Part shown: piece after piece, positions 7,962-15,405 of the stretch | Layout: each line of letters begins with the position of its first letter | Numbering within the stretch: position 1 is the first letter of the stretch | Source of the DNA: Pseudonocardia oceani | GTDB taxonomy: Bacteria; Actinomycetota; Actinomycetes; Mycobacteriales; Pseudonocardiaceae | Direction of reading: 5' to 3' | Assembly: GCF_019263585.2 (NCBI RefSeq) | Contig: NZ_JADQDF010000001.1 | Span: 4,092,001-4,156,000, forward strand | DNA: 64,000 nt | The notes under the pieces: model-generated | Seen by the model: the letters and a program-made list of their open reading frames with translations, nothing else | Database searches by the model: none | Told to the model about the DNA's origin: nothing | Translations under genes and position numbers: made by a program

Positions 7962-8325
7962 CCGCGTCCTCCCACACGGCGCGCAGCGCGGCCGGGCGCA
8001 GCTCCTCCTTGTGCAGGTAGGCGGCCACGCCCGGGCTGTCGACGGGGAACGGGAGGTCGGCGCGGGCGTAGCTGGAGCACAGGACGACGACGGTCCGCGG
8101 CGCCCGTTCGACGAGCAGCGCGGCCGCCTCCACCCCGCTGATGCCGGGCAGTCGGACGTCGAGCAGGACGAGGTCGGGGTGCAGCGACGCCGCGAGCACC
8201 AGCGCCTCCTCGCCCGTGCCGGCCTCGCCGACCAGCAGGAACCCGGGCGTGCGTGCGAGCACGGCGGCGGCGACGAGCCGGAACGGCCGCTGGTCGTCGA
8301 CGACGAGCACCCGGACGGGCCCCAT
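7948..8325 (-). CDS. Single-domain response regulator (receiver only)
   Basis: 125 residues forming just a receiver domain: the acidic pair VVDDQ near 8-12, the phosphoacceptor LVLLDVRLPG, the Ser/Thr position LCSSY and the conserved Lys in YLHKEEL. No output domain follows. It lies 5 nt downstream of the LuxR-type regulator gene on the same strand and is probably co-transcribed with it. Receiver-only proteins can serve as phosphate sinks or act by protein contact; either would tune the adjacent kinase. Its 3' end overlaps the permease gene tail to tail. Confidence 0.85.
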   Translation of the reverse strand: MGPVRVLVVDDQRPFRLVAAAVLARTPGFLLVGEAGTGEEALVLAASLHPDLVLLDVRLPGISGVEAAALLVERAPRTVVVLCSSYARADLPFPVDSPGVAAYLHKEELRPAALRAVWEDAVSPP

Positions 8326-8330
8326 CGCGC

Positions 8331-8990
8331 TCAGTCCTCCTGCAGGTACATCAGGACGGCGCTGACGCGGCGGTTGAGGTCGCGCTCCTCCGAGAGCCCG
8401 AGCTTGGAGAAGATCGAGTTCGTGTGCTTCTCGATGGCCCGCTCCGACAGCACCAGCGCGGCGGCGACGGCGGCGTTGCTCTTGCCCTGCGCCATCTCGC
8501 CGAGCACCTGGAGCTCGCGCGGGGTGAGCCGGTCGAGGTCAGAGGGCGCGGCGCGGTTGGCCGCCACGAGTCCCTCGATCACGGTCGGGTCGATCACCGA
8601 GCCGCCCGCGGCCACGCGCCGGATCGCCTCCGCGAGCTCGTCGCCGTCGGCCACGCGCTCCTTGAGCAGGTAGCCGCGCCGCGCGGTGCCGCCCGCGAGC
8701 AGCGCCATCGCGTAGGGCGCCTCGGCGTACTGGCTCAGGACGAGCACCCCCATCTCGGGGCGCTCGTCGCGCAGCCGGGTGGCCAGCGCGATGCCCTCGT
8801 CGGTGTGCGTCGGCGGCATCCGGATGTCGGTGACGACGACGTCGGGCGCCTCGCGGTCGACGAGGTCGGTGAGCGCGGGGAGGTCGGCGGCGGCACCGAC
8901 GAGGGTGAGGTCCTCGGCGGCGTCGACGAGCCGGACCAGGCCGGCGCGCAGGAGGGCGTTGTCCTCGGCGAGGACGACTCGGGTCTGCAC
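8331..8990 (-). CDS. NarL/LuxR-family response regulator
   Basis: 219 residues: an N-terminal receiver (VVLAEDNALLRAG, phosphoacceptor VVVTDIRMPP, Lys in YLLKERV) and a C-terminal LuxR helix-turn-helix (LTPRELQVLGEMAQGKSNAA ... SERAIEKHTNSIFSKLGL). The GTG at 8990 is chosen over an ATG at 9062 because receiver similarity begins at once and a -10 hexamer TACGCT lies 6 nt upstream, giving a leaderless start. Site C lies 21 nt before that hexamer, so the protein may regulate its own gene, the ABC-kinase operon and perhaps the oxidase gene. The kinase at 4075 is the expected phosphodonor. Confidence 0.9.
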   Translation of the reverse strand: MQTRVVLAEDNALLRAGLVRLVDAAEDLTLVGAAADLPALTDLVDREAPDVVVTDIRMPPTHTDEGIALATRLRDERPEMGVLVLSQYAEAPYAMALLAGGTARRGYLLKERVADGDELAEAIRRVAAGGSVIDPTVIEGLVAANRAAPSDLDRLTPRELQVLGEMAQGKSNAAVAAALVLSERAIEKHTNSIFSKLGLSEERDLNRRVSAVLMYLQED

Positions 8991-8996
8991 GCGAGG

Positions 8997-9042
8997 AGCG
9001 TAGGGCGCGCGCCACCACCGCGGCGGGGGTGCTGGCACCACA
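8997..9042 (-). promoter_or_regulatory. Site C and leaderless promoter of the response regulator gene
   Basis: On the reverse strand GTGGTGCCAGCACCCCCG is followed after 21 nt by TACGCT (9002-8997), then 6 nt to the GTG. On the forward strand the same site contains GGTGC-TG-GCACC, an almost perfect palindrome, and lies about 100 nt before the membrane protein gene at 9137. Core and spacing match site B exactly. Confidence 0.6.
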
Positions 9043-9136
9043 GCCGAAGCGCCAGGGAACACCGGTCCGCCGCAGGCGCGGCGGGAGCAGGCTCGTTCCC
9101 GTCAGACCGACCGGCCCACACCCCCTGGAGCACCCG

Positions 9137-9865
9137 ATGACCAGCACCGCCGCCGCCACCACCGTCCCTGCCACCCTGCCCCGCGAGGTGCCCGTCGCGC
9201 CCGCCACCACCTTCCGCCGCCGCGCGCTGGGCGTCACCGGCGTCGTCGCGGGCCTGGTCACCGTCGCCGGGTTCGCGGCGACGAACTGGGAGACCTCCGA
9301 GGGCACGCTCGCCTACCTCGACTCGCTGGCCGCCGACCCGGTCCGCAGCCAGGTCGCCGCGCTGCTGCTGCAGTACGGCTACCTCGGCATCGTGCCGGTG
9401 CTGCTGGCGCTGGGGATCATGACCAGGCGGCGGAGCCGGGTGGCAGGGAACGTCGGGCTGGGCCTGGCACTGCCCGGCGCGCTGGCACTGCCCGGCCTGC
9501 TCGTCACCGACTTCTACGACCTCGCGATCCGCCAGAACCTGCCCGCCGAGCAGGCCGTGGTCGTGTCCGACGGGGCGCAGGGCCTGCCGCTGGCCGCGTT
9601 CCTCGTCGCCGGGCCGATCCTGCTGGCGACCTTCCTGGGCATGACCGTGCTGGGCCTGGCGGCCTGGCGCGCCGGGTTCTTCCACTGGATCCCGACCGCG
9701 CTGGTGCCGCTGTCGATCGTCGCGACGACGGTGCTGCCGATGGGTGCCGTCAGCGGGATCGTCCAGGGCCTCGGGCTGGGCCTGTTCATGGTCGCCGCGG
9801 GCGTGGCCGCGCTGCGGATGACCGACGAGGAGTGGGTGAGCGGCAGCCGGGGCGCCGGACGCTGA
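9137..9865 (+). CDS. Membrane protein of unknown function, six predicted spans
   Basis: 242 residues, not recognised. An N-terminal span (LGVTGVVAGLVTVAGFAA, ~33-50) is followed by an outward loop with Trp/Thr/Ser, then about five further hydrophobic segments. A conserved-looking loop LVTDFYDLAIRQNLPAEQA lies mid-protein. The C-terminus is cytoplasmic and charged. TGGAG lies about 8 nt before the ATG. Its promoter region contains site C, so it may belong to the regulon of the neighbouring response regulator. Hydrophobicity is the only firm evidence. Confidence 0.65.
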   Translation: MTSTAAATTVPATLPREVPVAPATTFRRRALGVTGVVAGLVTVAGFAATNWETSEGTLAYLDSLAADPVRSQVAALLLQYGYLGIVPVLLALGIMTRRRSRVAGNVGLGLALPGALALPGLLVTDFYDLAIRQNLPAEQAVVVSDGAQGLPLAAFLVAGPILLATFLGMTVLGLAAWRAGFFHWIPTALVPLSIVATTVLPMGAVSGIVQGLGLGLFMVAAGVAALRMTDEEWVSGSRGAGR

Positions 9866-9921
9866 ACCACCTCCGCGGCGCGGGCCCGTCGTCGTGGGCG
9901 ACGAGTCGGCGTGCGCGGCGG

Positions 9922-9927
9922 TAGCGT
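9922..9927 (+). promoter_or_regulatory. -10 hexamer of a leaderless promoter for cinA
   Basis: TAGCGT ends 7 nt before the ATG at 9935, and no ribosome binding site is present between them. Confidence 0.5.
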
Positions 9928-9934
9928 CCCGGGC

Positions 9935-11209
9935 ATGAGTGGATCAGTGAGCCAGCCGCGGGCCGCGGTCGTCGTCACCGGGAGCGAGCTGCTCACCGGC
10001 GCGATCTCGGACAAGAACGGTCCGTGGGTCGCCGAGCACCTCGGTGAGCTGGGGTTCGAGGTGTCGCACGTGCTGGTCGTCGGCGACCGGCCCGCAGACC
10101 TGGCCGACGCGCTGCAGTTCGTCCGCGGTGCGGCGCTCGTCGTCACCAGCGGCGGGCTGGGCCCGACGGCCGACGACCTCACGGCCGAGGTCGTCGCCGG
10201 GTTCGCCGGGGTGCCGCTGGAGCTCGACGAGCCGATGCGCGCGCACATCGCCGACATCCTCGCGGCCTGGGCGCGGCGCACCGGCTTCGACGGCCCGGCG
10301 CTGGAGGAGGCCAACCGCAAGCAGGCGATGGTGCCGCGCGGCGCCACGGCGCTGACGCCCGTCGGCACCGCGCCCGGGCTCGTCGTCACGGTGCCGGACG
10401 GGCCGGTCGTCGTCGTGCTCCCCGGCCCGCCGCGGGAGCTGCAGGGGATGTGGCCCGCCGCGCTCGCCGCCGAGCCGGTGCGCGCGCTGCTCGAGTCGGT
10501 GCCGCCCGCGCGGTCGCGCTCGCTGCGCTACTACGGGCTGCCCGAGTCGGAGATCGCGGCGACCCTGCGCGACATCGGGGCGGGCGGGCTCGACCTGTCG
10601 GGCATCGAGATCACGACCTGCCTGCGTCGCTCCGAGCTGGAGGTCGACCTGCGTCCCGGTCCGGGGGCGTCGGCCGACGCACTGGCGGACGCCCTGATCG
10701 CCGCGCACGAGCGGCACCTGGTCAGCGCCGACGGCACCAGCACCGACGCGCTCGTCGCCACCGGCCTGCTCGACAAGGGCTGGACCGTCGCGACGGGGGA
10801 GTCGTGCACCGGCGGCATGCTCGCCTCGCGGCTGATCGACCGCGCCGGGTCGAGCGCCTACGTCGCCGGCGGCGTGGTCGCGTACTCGAACGCGGCGAAG
10901 ACCGCGCTGCTCGGGGTGCCGGCGGAGATGATCGCCGAGCACGGCGCGGTGTCGCCCGAGGTGGCCCGCGCCCTGGCTGACGGCGCCCGCGAGCGCTTCG
11001 GCGCCGACGTCGGCATCGGCATCACCGGGGTGGCCGGCCCCGGCGGCGGTACGGAGGCGAAGCCCGTCGGCTACGTCTGCTTCTGCGTCACCACGGCCGA
11101 CGGCGTGGTGATCGCCCGCGACCCCCGCCTGCCCGGCGACCGCTCCGACGTGCGCGAACGCTCCACCGACGCGGCGATGCACCTGCTGCTGAGGGCCGTC
11201 CGGGGCTAG
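9935..11209 (+). CDS. cinA: CinA family nicotinamide-nucleotide amidohydrolase
   Basis: 424 residues with the two CinA domains. The N-terminal MoaB-like domain (1-~250) has VVVTGSELLTGAISDKNGPW and TSGGLGPTADDLTAEVV. The C-terminal deamidase domain (from ~270) has TGESCTGGMLASRLIDRAGS and GITGVAGPGGGTEAKPVG, with the catalytic Ser-Thr-Lys region. CinA proteins deamidate NMN in pyridine nucleotide recycling, and the N-terminal domain can have ADP-ribose pyrophosphatase activity. Length is normal for the family. The gene appears monocistronic with a leaderless promoter. Confidence 0.92.
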   Translation: MSGSVSQPRAAVVVTGSELLTGAISDKNGPWVAEHLGELGFEVSHVLVVGDRPADLADALQFVRGAALVVTSGGLGPTADDLTAEVVAGFAGVPLELDEPMRAHIADILAAWARRTGFDGPALEEANRKQAMVPRGATALTPVGTAPGLVVTVPDGPVVVVLPGPPRELQGMWPAALAAEPVRALLESVPPARSRSLRYYGLPESEIAATLRDIGAGGLDLSGIEITTCLRRSELEVDLRPGPGASADALADALIAAHERHLVSADGTSTDALVATGLLDKGWTVATGESCTGGMLASRLIDRAGSSAYVAGGVVAYSNAAKTALLGVPAEMIAEHGAVSPEVARALADGARERFGADVGIGITGVAGPGGGTEAKPVGYVCFCVTTADGVVIARDPRLPGDRSDVRERSTDAAMHLLLRAVRG

Positions 11210-11218
11210 GCGGGGCCG

Positions 11219-11373
11219 GGCTGGTCCGGGCCGCGGTTCTTCGACGCACCGTGGGGGCCGCAGATCGTCGGCTGGTGCTCGACCCCGATCCCGAGGTGGA
11301 CCCGGAGGAGCTCACGGAGCTGCTGACCGAGAGCTACCGGCTGCTGGCGCCGCGGAAGCCGGCCGACGGGTAG
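11219..11373 (+). pseudogene. Frameshifted C-terminal remnant, possibly MmcQ/YjbR family
   Basis: Directly after cinA one frame reads RFFDAPWGPQIVGW. After an apparent one-base loss near 11274 another frame reads VLDPDPEVDPEELTELLTES and then YRLLAPRKPADG to a TAG at 11371. The SYRLLAPRK-type ending is typical of MmcQ/YjbR (CyaY-like DNA-binding fold) proteins. No start codon or upstream part of the domain is present, so this looks like the tail of a decayed gene. The family assignment rests on about 12 residues. Confidence 0.4.
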
Positions 11374-11448
11374 GGACGACCCCGGGGACGACGAACGGCG
11401 CCGCCCGGCGGAACGAGTCCGCCGGCCGACGCCGTCGAGGGCCTGAGG

Positions 11449-11865
11449 TCAGGCAGCGGCCTTGGTCTCCCAGAAGATCTTGTCGATCTGGGCGATCAGG
11501 TCGAGCAGCTCCTGGCCGGTGGCCGGGTCCATCGAGGACTTGGCGCCGTCGGCACCGCCGCCGGCCTTCTTCGTGGCCTTGTTGAACAGCTCGTGCAGCT
11601 CCGGGTACTTCTCGAAGTGCGGCGGCTTGAAGTAGTCGGTCCACAGCACCCACAGGTGGTGCTTGACGAGGTCGGCGCGCTGCTCCTTGATGTCGATCGC
11701 GCGCACCCGGAAGGCCGGGTCCTCGTTGCCCTGGTACTTCTCCTGGATGGCCTTGACCGACTCGGCCTCGATGCGTGCCTGGGCCGGGTCGTACACGCCG
11801 CAGGGGAGGTCGCAGTGCGCGGTGGCCTCCAGCCGCGGGCGGAGAATACGGGACAGCATCCGCAT
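11449..11865 (-). CDS. sodN: Nickel superoxide dismutase precursor
   Basis: 138 residues. After a 16-residue propeptide (MRMLSRILRPRLEATA) comes HCDLPCGVYDP, the nickel hook: once the propeptide is cleaved, His1, Cys2 and Cys6 bind nickel. The rest is the four-helix subunit of the hexameric enzyme, with the usual DYFKPPHFEKYPELHELFN segment. It converts superoxide to hydrogen peroxide and oxygen in the cytoplasm. The maturation peptidase SodX is encoded divergently 69 nt away. GAGGAAGG precedes the ATG. A TAGGGT hexamer (11905-11910, reverse) and a palindrome over its -35 position suggest regulated transcription. Confidence 0.95.
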   Translation of the reverse strand: MRMLSRILRPRLEATAHCDLPCGVYDPAQARIEAESVKAIQEKYQGNEDPAFRVRAIDIKEQRADLVKHHLWVLWTDYFKPPHFEKYPELHELFNKATKKAGGGADGAKSSMDPATGQELLDLIAQIDKIFWETKAAA

Positions 11866-11919
11866 TGTGTCCTTCCTCGTTCGATGATCGTTCTCGCTTC
11901 TGCCACCCTACTCCCGCGT

Positions 11920-11932
11920 CGTTCCGAGAACG
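11920..11932. promoter_or_regulatory. 13-bp palindrome between sodN and sodX
   Basis: CGTTC-CGA-GAACG is a perfect inverted repeat located 9 nt upstream of the sodN -10 hexamer, covering the -35 region, and just before the sodX ATG. It does not resemble the TTGCAA-type box described for the nickel regulator Nur. It is a candidate operator for whichever regulator controls the pair. Confidence 0.45.
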
Positions 11933-11934
11933 GG

Positions 11935-12261
11935 ATGGAGATCGGTGTGCGGTGGTGGAGGCGGGTCGCGGTGCGGGGCCCGTCGATGTCCCCGACGGTC
12001 CGCGACGGCGACGTCCTGCTGGTCCGGTTCGGCGGGGAGCCGTCACCGGGCGACGTGGTGCTCGTCCGCTGGTCAGCACGGCCGGAGCAGCTGTCGGTGA
12101 AGCGCGCGGTGCGCCCCGAGGGAGGGGGCTGGTGGGTCCTCGGCGACAACCCCTTCGGCTCCACCGACTCGCGCGTCCTGGGGCCCGCCGACGTGGTCGG
12201 GATCGCGTCGGCACGAATGTGGCCGCAGCCCGGACGCCTGCGCCCGGCGCCCCATTCCTGA
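11935..12261 (+). CDS. sodX: SodX, S26-type signal peptidase for NiSOD maturation
   Basis: 108 residues of the S26 (LexA/signal peptidase) fold without a membrane anchor. VRGPSMSPTVRDGDVLLVR contains the catalytic Ser (box B), and SVKRAVRPEGGGWWVLGDN contains the catalytic Lys region (box D). Homologues next to sodN remove the NiSOD propeptide before the nickel hook. The ATG at 11935 is preferred because the conserved region starts about 14 residues later; an in-frame ATG at 11884 would overlap the sodN promoter. Confidence 0.88.
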   Translation: MEIGVRWWRRVAVRGPSMSPTVRDGDVLLVRFGGEPSPGDVVLVRWSARPEQLSVKRAVRPEGGGWWVLGDNPFGSTDSRVLGPADVVGIASARMWPQPGRLRPAPHS

Positions 12262-12349
12262 CGTTTCAGCCACTCGTTCTCCGCTGCAATTCACTGGCGA
12301 GAAGGGTCCGTTCGTCGATCGGGGACGGTCGCGCGGGGCCGGTCCGTGT

Positions 12350-12355
12350 GACGAT
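12350..12355 (+). promoter_or_regulatory. -10-like hexamer before the FIST gene
   Basis: GACGAT ends 6 nt before the ATG at 12362, fitting the xAnnnT leaderless pattern seen repeatedly in this window. Confidence 0.35.
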
Positions 12356-12361
12356 GGGCCG

Positions 12362-13519
12362 ATGACGGGATCGCGGCGTTTCGGGGACGGGCTCGCGGTC
12401 GGTCCCGACCTGACGGGAGCCGCGGAGGTCGCGGTCGCGCAGGCGCTGGCCCCGCTCGAGGGCGCCGTGCCCGACCTGCTCTGGGTGTTCGTCGCGCCGG
12501 GGCGCCTCGGGGCCGATGCGGCCGAGGCCGCCGGGCGCCGCGCGATGGAGCTGGCCGGGGCCCGCACCAGCGTCGGCGGCACCTCGGGGGGTGTGATCGG
12601 CGACGGGCGCGGTGTCGAGCACGGCCCGGCCGTCGCGGTCTGGGCGGCCGTGCTGCCCGGCGCCGCGGTCCGCGCCGTCCGGCTGGTCGCCGAGCAGGCC
12701 GAGGGCGGCATCCGGGTCGCCGGGATGCCCGTCCCGCGCTCCGACGACCGCGTCGCCGCGCTCGTCGTCGACCCGTACTCGTTCCCCGTCGGCGGCTTCC
12801 TCGAGCACGCCAACGCGGTGAACCCCGGCTTCCCGGTGGTCGGCGGGCTCGCGGGCGCCCCCGGCGGCCCCGGGTCCAACCGCCTGTTCCTCGACGGCGA
12901 GGTGCACGAGCGCGGCGGCGTCGGCGTGGTGCTGGGCGGCGACGCGGGCGTGCGCACGGTCGTCAGCCAGGGCTGCCGCCCGATCGGGCCCGCGATGGTC
13001 GTGACGCGCGCCGAGCGCAACGTCCTGCACGAGCTGGCCGGCTCGCCCGCCTACCGGCGCCTCGCCGAGATCGTGACGTCGCTGCCACCCGCCGAGCAGG
13101 AGCTCGCCGGGCGCGGGCTGCACGTCGGCATCGCCATCGACGAGTACGCCGACGACCACGGCCGCGGCGACTTCCTCATCCGCGGCGTCACCGGCGTCGA
13201 CCCCGAGGCTGGCGCCGTCGCGATCGGCGAGCTCGTCGAGGTGGGGCAGACCGTCCGCTTCCAGGTCCGCGACGCCGCCGGCGCCGGCGAGGATCTCGAG
13301 GAGCTGCTGGGCACCGAGCCCGTGTCGGGCGCGCTGCTGTTCTCCTGCAACGGCCGCGGGACGACGATGTTCGAGTCCGCCGACCACGACCCGGCCCTGC
13401 TGCGCCGCGTCCTGGGCGACGCCGGGGTGGCCGGGTTCTTCGCCGCGGGCGAGATCGGGCCGGTCGGCGGGCGTAACCACCTGCACGGCTTCACGGCCTC
13501 GGTGCTGACGTTCCGCTAG
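12362..13519 (+). CDS. FIST domain sensor protein
   Basis: 385 residues with FIST_N (~30-225) and FIST_C (~235-375) domains. Recognisable segments are DLLWVFVAPGRLGADA, GGTSGGVIGDGRGVEHGPAV, NPGFPVVGGLAGAP and the C-terminal ALLFSCNGRGTTMF, typical of this family. FIST proteins are thought to bind small ligands, possibly amino acids, and to relay signals; here the domain stands alone without an attached kinase or cyclase. Its stop codon abuts that of the convergent epoxide hydrolase gene with no intergenic space. Confidence 0.85.
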   Translation: MTGSRRFGDGLAVGPDLTGAAEVAVAQALAPLEGAVPDLLWVFVAPGRLGADAAEAAGRRAMELAGARTSVGGTSGGVIGDGRGVEHGPAVAVWAAVLPGAAVRAVRLVAEQAEGGIRVAGMPVPRSDDRVAALVVDPYSFPVGGFLEHANAVNPGFPVVGGLAGAPGGPGSNRLFLDGEVHERGGVGVVLGGDAGVRTVVSQGCRPIGPAMVVTRAERNVLHELAGSPAYRRLAEIVTSLPPAEQELAGRGLHVGIAIDEYADDHGRGDFLIRGVTGVDPEAGAVAIGELVEVGQTVRFQVRDAAGAGEDLEELLGTEPVSGALLFSCNGRGTTMFESADHDPALLRRVLGDAGVAGFFAAGEIGPVGGRNHLHGFTASVLTFR

Positions 13520-14653
13520 CTACCGCACCAGCCGGAAGAACGCGCGGACCTCGTCGACGAAGATCTCGGGCTGCTCCATCGAGGGGAAGTGGCCGCCGAC
13601 GTCGGGCTGGCTCCAGTGCCGGATGTCGGTGTAGCGGCGCTCCAGCCAGGAGCGCGGCAGCCGCCACAGCTCCTTGGGGAACAGCGTGATGCCGGTGGGC
13701 ACCTCGACGGGGTCGAGCCGGCGGCGCCGGAAGCTCTCCCAGTACAGCCGCGCCGACGACGTCCCGGTGCCCGGCAGCCAGTAGAGCATCACGTCGTCGA
13801 GCATCCGGTCGCGCGGGACGACGTTCTCCGGGGGCCCGGCGCTGTCGGTCCAGTCCCAGAACTTCTCCACGACCCACATGCACTGGGCGACGGGGGAGTC
13901 GGCCAGGCCATAGCCCAGGGTCTGCGGGCGCGTGGCCTGGATCGCGGAGTAGCCGGAGCGGTGGGTCTCGAAGTAGCGCCGGTCGGTGAGCGCGGCCTCC
14001 TCGGCCTTGGTCAGCGGCGGCACGGAGCCCTCGGGCGGGCGCTGGGCGAGCGGGAGCGTGACGTGGATGCCGGCGACGTTCTCCGGCATCCCGGTGCCCA
14101 GCGCCGAGGTGATCATGGCGCCCCAGTCGCCGCCCTGGGCGCCGTAGCGGTCGTAGCCGAGGCGGTCCATGAGCTGCGCCCACGCCGTCGCGATCCGCTC
14201 GACGCCCCACCCCGACGTCGACGGCTTCGCGCTGAAGCCGTAGCCGGGCAGCGACGGGATGACGAGGTGGAAGGCGTCGCGCGGGTCGGGCGGGTCGGTC
14301 AGGGCCTCGATCACGTCGAGGAACTCGATCACCGAGCCCGGCCAGCCGTGCGTGAGCAGCAGCGGGAACGCGCCCTCGTGGCGGGAGCGGACGTGCAGGA
14401 AGTGGATCTGGCAGGAGTCGTCGCCGCCGCCGTCGAGCGGGGTGGTGAACTGCGGCAGGGCGTTGAGCTCGGCCTCGCAGCGGCGCCAGTCGTAGACGGT
14501 GGTCCAGTGCTCGACGAGCTCGCGGGCGTAGTCGAGCGGCACGCCCTGCTGCCACCCCTCGACGGTGGCGGGCTCGGGCCAGCGGGTGCGGGCGAGGCGG
14601 TCGCGCAGGTCGTCGAGGTCGGCCTGCGGGACGTCGATGCGGAACTCGCGCAT
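13520..14653 (-). CDS. Epoxide hydrolase (microsomal type, EHN domain plus alpha/beta hydrolase)
   Basis: 377 residues. An N-terminal EHN domain (FRIDVPQADLDDLRDRLART..) precedes an alpha/beta hydrolase fold. HGWPG is the oxyanion-hole motif (~98-102), GGDWG carries the nucleophilic Asp (~176), and the catalytic His is in DVGGHFPSMEQP near the C-terminus. Family members open epoxides to diols through a covalent ester. Start 14653 lies 2 nt beyond the SDR stop, so translation is coupled. It is the last gene of the IclR-formamidase-SDR-hydrolase set. Substrate unknown. Confidence 0.88.
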   Translation of the reverse strand: MREFRIDVPQADLDDLRDRLARTRWPEPATVEGWQQGVPLDYARELVEHWTTVYDWRRCEAELNALPQFTTPLDGGGDDSCQIHFLHVRSRHEGAFPLLLTHGWPGSVIEFLDVIEALTDPPDPRDAFHLVIPSLPGYGFSAKPSTSGWGVERIATAWAQLMDRLGYDRYGAQGGDWGAMITSALGTGMPENVAGIHVTLPLAQRPPEGSVPPLTKAEEAALTDRRYFETHRSGYSAIQATRPQTLGYGLADSPVAQCMWVVEKFWDWTDSAGPPENVVPRDRMLDDVMLYWLPGTGTSSARLYWESFRRRRLDPVEVPTGITLFPKELWRLPRSWLERRYTDIRHWSQPDVGGHFPSMEQPEIFVDEVRAFFRLVR

Positions 14654-14655
14654 GG

Positions 14656-15405
14656 TTAGAGCTGCACCCCGCGGGTCAGGGCGCCGTCCACGACGAGGTT
14701 GGTGCCCGTGATGAACGAGGCGCGCGGGCTCGCGAGCATCGTCACGGCGTACGCGATCTCCTCGGCGCGGGCCATCCGCCCGGTGGGGTTCATGCCCATC
14801 GCGGTGGCGAACAGGTCGGGGTTGCCGCCTTCGATGCCCTCCCACACCCCGCCCGGGAAGTAGGTGTTGCCGGGGGAGACGCAGTTGGCGCGCACGCCCG
14901 CGGCGGCGTGCTCGAGGGCGAGCCCGGAGACGTAGTGCACGACGGCGGCCTTCATCGTGCCGTAGGCGTCCTTGGCGAAGTCGATCTCGCGGCCGGACAC
15001 CGACGAGATGGCGACGATCGAGCCCTGCGTCTGCAGCAGGTGCGGCAACGCGGCCTCGCAGAGCCGCACGGTGTGCATGAGGTCGACGTCGAAGCCGGCC
15101 TTCCAGTTGTCCTCGCCCGGCCCGATCGCCAGCGCGCTGACGTTGGCCACGGCGACGTCGACGCGCCCGAAACGCTCGGCGCTCGCGGCGACCCACGCGG
15201 CGAGCGCGACGCCGTCGGCCACGTCGACGGCGGTGCCGGCGGACGCGGACCCCAGCTCGGCCTCGGCCTTCTCGACGTCGGCCGCGGTGCGGGCGCAGAA
15301 CGCCACGGACGCGCCCTCGGCGAGCAGCGCCTCGACGACGGCGCGCCCGATGCCCTTCGTGCCGCCGGTGACGAGCGCGGTCTTGCCGGCCAGCTGGAGA
15401 TCCAT
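14656..15405 (-). CDS. SDR family oxidoreductase
   Basis: 249 residues, classical short-chain dehydrogenase: TGGTKGIG cofactor motif (~14-21), the Ser of SSVSG, and YGTMK as the Tyr-x-x-x-Lys catalytic pair. The usual NNAG is replaced by VANVSA. The CAR motif after strand 2 suggests NADP(H). It starts inside the stop of the formamidase gene (TGATG overlap), a sign of coupled translation. Family members reduce or oxidise carbonyl/hydroxyl groups; the substrate is not apparent. Confidence 0.88.
   Translation of the reverse strand: MDLQLAGKTALVTGGTKGIGRAVVEALLAEGASVAFCARTAADVEKAEAELGSASAGTAVDVADGVALAAWVAASAERFGRVDVAVANVSALAIGPGEDNWKAGFDVDLMHTVRLCEAALPHLLQTQGSIVAISSVSGREIDFAKDAYGTMKAAVVHYVSGLALEHAAAGVRANCVSPGNTYFPGGVWEGIEGGNPDLFATAMGMNPTGRMARAEEIAYAVTMLASPRASFITGTNLVVDGALTRGVQL

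Noticed and set aside
4172-8020. A 1282-codon forward frame across the kinase and permease genes
   Set aside because: It is dominated by Arg, Pro, Ala and Ser and overlaps two genes with clear motifs in another frame; third-position GC bias explains its length.
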